Translations under genes and position numbers: made by a program | Shown: one piece after another, positions 6,476 to 8,702 of the stretch | How positions within the stretch are numbered: the stretch's first letter is position 1 | Layout of the letters: each line of letters begins with the position of its first letter | Assembly: GCA_902489185.1 (NCBI GenBank) | Contig: CABTZC010000072.1 | Coordinates: 1-8,702, forward strand | Length of the DNA: 8,702 nt | Reading direction: 5' to 3' | From: an uncultured Brevibacterium sp. | Lineage (GTDB): Bacteria > Actinomycetota > Actinomycetes > Actinomycetales > Brevibacteriaceae | The notes under the pieces: generated by a model | The model's input: only the letters and a program-made list of their open reading frames with translations | The model's database searches: none | Told to the model about the DNA's origin: nothing

Positions 6476-7079
6476 ACGGTCGAGACCCAAAGAACCCGCG
6501 GGAAGCCGACAGCGGCGACGGGTGTGCCGACTCAATAATGGGCACGTCGCCCAACTCTCGCGCCAACGCTTGCGCTTGCCGGCCCCACAAAATCGCAACC
6601 AGGGGACCACCTCGGCGGGCCAACACCCGGATCGCGTGATCAGTGATGGCTTCCCAGCCGACGCCCCTATGTGACCCTGGCGCTCCAGGGGATACTGTGA
6701 GAACCCGGTTGAGGAGCATCACTCCTTGGCGCTGCCAGGCTCGCAAGTCCCCGTGTTGGGCGGGCTCCACGCCGAGGTCGTCGTAGAGTTCTCGATAAAT
6801 GTTGGCAAGGGAGCGAGGGAGAGGGCGGACATCCGGGTTGACGGCGAAAGACAAACCTATTGGGTGGCCTACTGTGGGGTAGGGGTCTTGCCCCACGATG
6901 AGAACCTTGACGTTGGCGAGGGGCTCTTCAAAGGCGCGAAAAACCGCGTTGCCCGCAGGCAAGTAACCGCGGTTCTGAGCAATCTCAGCGCGTAAGAAAT
7001 CACCCATACGGGCGATCTTGTCTGCAACGGGTTCCATCGCGTGGGCCCAGTCGGGGGCCATGATGTCAGTCAGAGCCAT
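6387..7079 (-). CDS. ung: Uracil-DNA glycosylase, family 1 (Ung)
   Basis: The 230-residue protein has family length and all main motifs. They are VGQDPYPT (62-69) with catalytic Asp65 (the GQDPYP variant is usual in actinobacteria), LLN (122-124) with the uracil-contacting Asn124, and [21 protein letters not shown] (186-206) with catalytic His186 and the minor-groove Leu loop. It removes uracil from DNA arising by cytosine deamination or dUMP incorporation and starts base excision repair. I chose ATG 7079: a TAGGCT box lies seven bases upstream and no Shine-Dalgarno is evident, suggesting a leaderless transcript. An open frame continues to 7232, but that part is unlike Ung and crosses the divergent aldehyde dehydrogenase start. 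An 8-residue tail follows the usual WRLP ending, and the last 29 or so codons overlap the exporter gene on the other strand. Confidence 0.95.
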   Translation of the reverse strand: [230 protein letters not shown]

Positions 7080-7086
7080 GTTTCTG

Positions 7087-7092
7087 AGCCTA
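7087..7092 (-). promoter_or_regulatory. -10 box of a probably leaderless ung transcript
   Basis: On the minus strand TAGGCT (7092 to 7087) is followed by seven bases and then the ATG at 7079, the geometry that puts transcription start at or next to the start codon. No Shine-Dalgarno is visible. Leaderless mRNAs with TAnnnT boxes are frequent in actinobacteria. The -35 region is weak (TTGCAC, 20 bp upstream). Confidence 0.55.
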
Positions 7093-7125
7093 GTGCAGGG
7101 TGCACAGCCGATGTGCAAATTTTGC
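7093..7125. promoter_or_regulatory. Clustered TGCAC/GTGCA half-sites between ung and the aldehyde dehydrogenase gene
   Basis: GTGCA (7093-7097) and TGCAC (7101-7105) form a 5-bp inverted repeat with a 3-base spacer. TGCACA (7101-7106) and TGTGCA (7112-7117) form a second, 6-bp repeat with a 5-base spacer. GCAAA-T-TTTGC (7115-7125) is a third short palindrome. The cluster touches the ung -10 box and occupies its -35/-10 spacer, a natural operator position. The regulator is unknown. Confidence 0.35.
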
Positions 7126-7172
7126 GTGTGAACCAACCGTGGACTGATGTGTCGCGCGTCACGCAGTATCGC

Positions 7173-7178
7173 TATGCT
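7173..7178 (+). promoter_or_regulatory. Candidate -10 box for the aldehyde dehydrogenase gene
   Basis: TATGCT at 7173-7178 fits TAnnnT and would start transcription near 7185, about 26 bases before the ATG. No clear -35 hexamer is seen. Confidence 0.38.
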
Positions 7179-7210
7179 GGCTGGGAGGTTTATCCAACGA
7201 AAGGATTGAC

Positions 7211-8677
7211 ATGGCTGATTTCCCTCAGGCACAAGACTGGCAGATGTTCATTGGTGGCGAATGGGTTGAAGCGGTTGATGGCAGCCGCGCGGACGTCATC
7301 ACCCCCATTGACCGCAACCAGGTGATTGCGACTGTACCTAACGGAAAAGCTGAAGACGCTGACGTAGCGGTCAAAGCCGCCCGTGCCGCATTCCCGGCAT
7401 GGTCGCAGTTGCACTTCAAGGAACGCCAAAAGCTGCTGACCCAGTGCGCCGATGCGCTGGAAGAAGCGTCGGAGGACCTTGCGCAGCTCACTGCTCTGGA
7501 CACGGGTAACGCGGTTCGCACGCAGGCCCGCCCAGAAACCAACATTCTTGTGGACCTGTTCCGCTACTTTGGTGGAGTTGCAGGCGAAGTGAAGGGTAAC
7601 ACCCTGCCAACTGGGCCTGACCAGTTGCAGTTCACCAAGCGTGTGCCGCTGGGTGTTGTGGCCGGTATTCTGCCGTGGAACTCACCTCTCATGATCGCTG
7701 CGTTTAAAACCCCAGCTGCCTTGGCGGCCGGAAACACGATTGTTCTTAAGTGTGCAGAAGATGCGCCGTTGACGATTCTGCGGATGGCCCAGGTGATTGG
7801 AGACATTCTCCCTGCTGGTGTTCTTAACGTTGTTACGGGTAAGGGATCGGTCATTGGTGAAGCCCTGACCCAGCATCCTGATGTCGACAAGGTGTCGTTC
7901 ACCGGCTCCACCGGCGTGGGTCGCCATGTTGCCGAGGTGGCAGGCTCTCGTCTCGCTCACTCATCTATGGAGTTGGGTGGTAAGAGCCCCAACATCGTGT
8001 TCCCCGACGCACTGTCGGATGAAGTCCTTGACCAAGTGTTGCTGTCCACGCGGTTTGCGCGTCAGGGCCAGTCCTGCACAATGGGTTCGCGTCTGTTCAT
8101 CCACGCAGACATTTACGACGAATTCCTGGGCAAGCTCGTTGAGCGCATCAAGGGAATGAAGGTCGGTGACCCGCGCGATGAGTCATCCGATATCGGGTGT
8201 GTTATTAACCAAAAGCAGTACGACCAGATTGCGCAGTACATTGAGATCGGTCGTTCTATGGAAGGCGTCGATGTGGCATATGACGGCAGTGACGCTCTAG
8301 AAGTCGGAGAACCTGGCTTCTACCACGCGCCCGTTGTGTTCGCGAACGCTAAGAACGACTGGCAAACCAGCCGCGAAGAAATTTTTGGCCCAGTTCTCTC
8401 AGTTATCCGGTTCGAAACCGAAGAAGAAGTCGTCGCCATGGCAAACGACTCCGACTACGGTCTTGCCGCATACGTGTTCACCAAGGACATTGACCGGGCG
8501 CTGCGCGTTGCAAATGCGATCGAATCCGGTTGGGTGCAGGTGAACCAGGGTGGCGGTCAACAGGTTGGACAGTCCTACGGCGGGATGAAGACCTCCGGAT
8601 TCGGACGCGAAGCTTCGCTGGAAGGAATGCTCGAAGGATTCACCCAGATCAAGCAGATCAACGTAGCGATTCGCTGA
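7211..8677 (+). CDS. NAD(P)+-dependent aldehyde dehydrogenase
   Basis: The 488-residue protein starts at ATG 7211 with AAGGA (7201-7205) at a 5-base spacing. It is full length for the ALDH superfamily, with the usual opening FIGGEWVEA. The catalytic set is complete: Asn157 in ILPWNSP, cofactor-binding Lys180 in IVLKCAED, the Rossmann glycines of FTGSTGVG (230-237), general base Glu254 in MELGGKSP, nucleophile Cys289 in GQSCTMGSR, and Glu390 in EEIFGPV. It oxidises an aldehyde to the carboxylic acid in the cytoplasm. The substrate is not recognisable, although the sequence looks like a general class I/II-type ALDH rather than a semialdehyde enzyme of a visible pathway. It is transcribed divergently from ung, from which it is probably functionally independent. 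No partner dehydrogenase, oxidase or regulator gene is in the window. Confidence 0.94.
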   Translation: MADFPQAQDWQMFIGGEWVEAVDGSRADVITPIDRNQVIATVPNGKAEDADVAVKAARAAFPAWSQLHFKERQKLLTQCADALEEASEDLAQLTALDTGNAVRTQARPETNILVDLFRYFGGVAGEVKGNTLPTGPDQLQFTKRVPLGVVAGILPWNSPLMIAAFKTPAALAAGNTIVLKCAEDAPLTILRMAQVIGDILPAGVLNVVTGKGSVIGEALTQHPDVDKVSFTGSTGVGRHVAEVAGSRLAHSSMELGGKSPNIVFPDALSDEVLDQVLLSTRFARQGQSCTMGSRLFIHADIYDEFLGKLVERIKGMKVGDPRDESSDIGCVINQKQYDQIAQYIEIGRSMEGVDVAYDGSDALEVGEPGFYHAPVVFANAKNDWQTSREEIFGPVLSVIRFETEEEVVAMANDSDYGLAAYVFTKDIDRALRVANAIESGWVQVNQGGGQQVGQSYGGMKTSGFGREASLEGMLEGFTQIKQINVAIR

Positions 8678-8683
8678 ACTTCA

Positions 8684-8701
8684 ACGGCGGACACTCGCCG
8701 T
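8684..8701 (+). terminator. Possible terminator stem-loop, cut by the window edge
   Basis: ACGGCG (8684-8689) pairs with CGCCGT (8696-8701) over 6 bp around a 6-base loop, starting seven bases after the aldehyde dehydrogenase stop. A T-tract, if present, would lie beyond the window, so this is position-based. Confidence 0.4.
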
Positions 8702-8702
8702 G

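Noticed and set aside
7080..7232. In-frame upstream extension of ung (51 extra residues)
   Set aside because: The sequence is unlike any Ung N-terminus, crosses the promoter and start of the divergent aldehyde dehydrogenase, and contradicts the -10 box seven bases before ATG 7079.
7041..7325. 94-codon plus-strand frame across the ung start and aldehyde dehydrogenase start
   Set aside because: It is a shadow frame: it is antisense to ung, out of frame with the aldehyde dehydrogenase, and has no motif or ribosome site.
1..8702. Search by eye for CRISPR repeats, insertion sequences, phage genes, toxin-antitoxin pairs or integration scars beside the tRNA
   Set aside because: No regularly spaced repeats, transposase or integrase motifs, or duplicated tRNA 3' end were seen; the tRNA is followed directly by its terminator and housekeeping-type genes.

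Overview
The window looks like ordinary chromosomal DNA from an actinobacterium of moderate G+C. The clues are the actinobacterial forms of the proteins (a fused two-domain ThrE-type exporter, a membrane-anchored DsbA-like protein, an Ung with the GQDPYP active-site variant), a tRNA gene without an encoded CCA, TAnnnT -10 boxes, GTG/TTG starts and an apparently leaderless gene. I favour Micrococcales or a related order, but the genus cannot be fixed by reading alone. No insertion sequence, phage gene, CRISPR array or rRNA is visible, and no gene-free stretch exceeds 300 bases.

Layout, left to right: (1) the 3' part of a membrane-anchored DsbA-like thiol oxidoreductase (+), cut by the window edge; (2) a tRNA-Thr(UGU) gene (+) with its own promoter, a hairpin in its presumed 5' leader and a strong intrinsic terminator; (3) a membrane-anchored SPFH/Band 7 protein resembling the HIR/flotillin branch (+), followed after 50 bp containing a perfect 8-bp-arm inverted repeat by (4) an AzgA-type nucleobase permease (+) with a TTG start; (5) a convergent SGNH/GDSL hydrolase (-); (6) a divergent threonine/serine exporter-family gene (+), preceded by a 26-codon upstream ORF whose TGA overlaps an in-frame GTG of the exporter; (7) a family 1 uracil-DNA glycosylase (-), whose 3' end overlaps the exporter's 3' end by 89 bp on the opposite strand; (8) a divergent NAD(P)+ aldehyde dehydrogenase (+), ending 25 bp before the right edge at what looks like the first part of a terminator.

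The genes do not form one pathway. The plausible transcription units are the lone tRNA, SPFH-azgA, the single GDSL gene, uORF-thrE, the single ung and the single aldehyde dehydrogenase. I found no convincing novel multi-gene system. The most interesting points are regulatory or architectural: the uORF coupled to the exporter, the antisense overlap of exporter and ung, clustered TGCAC half-sites in the ung/aldehyde dehydrogenase divergent region, and the two compact inverted repeats before the tRNA and the permease gene.
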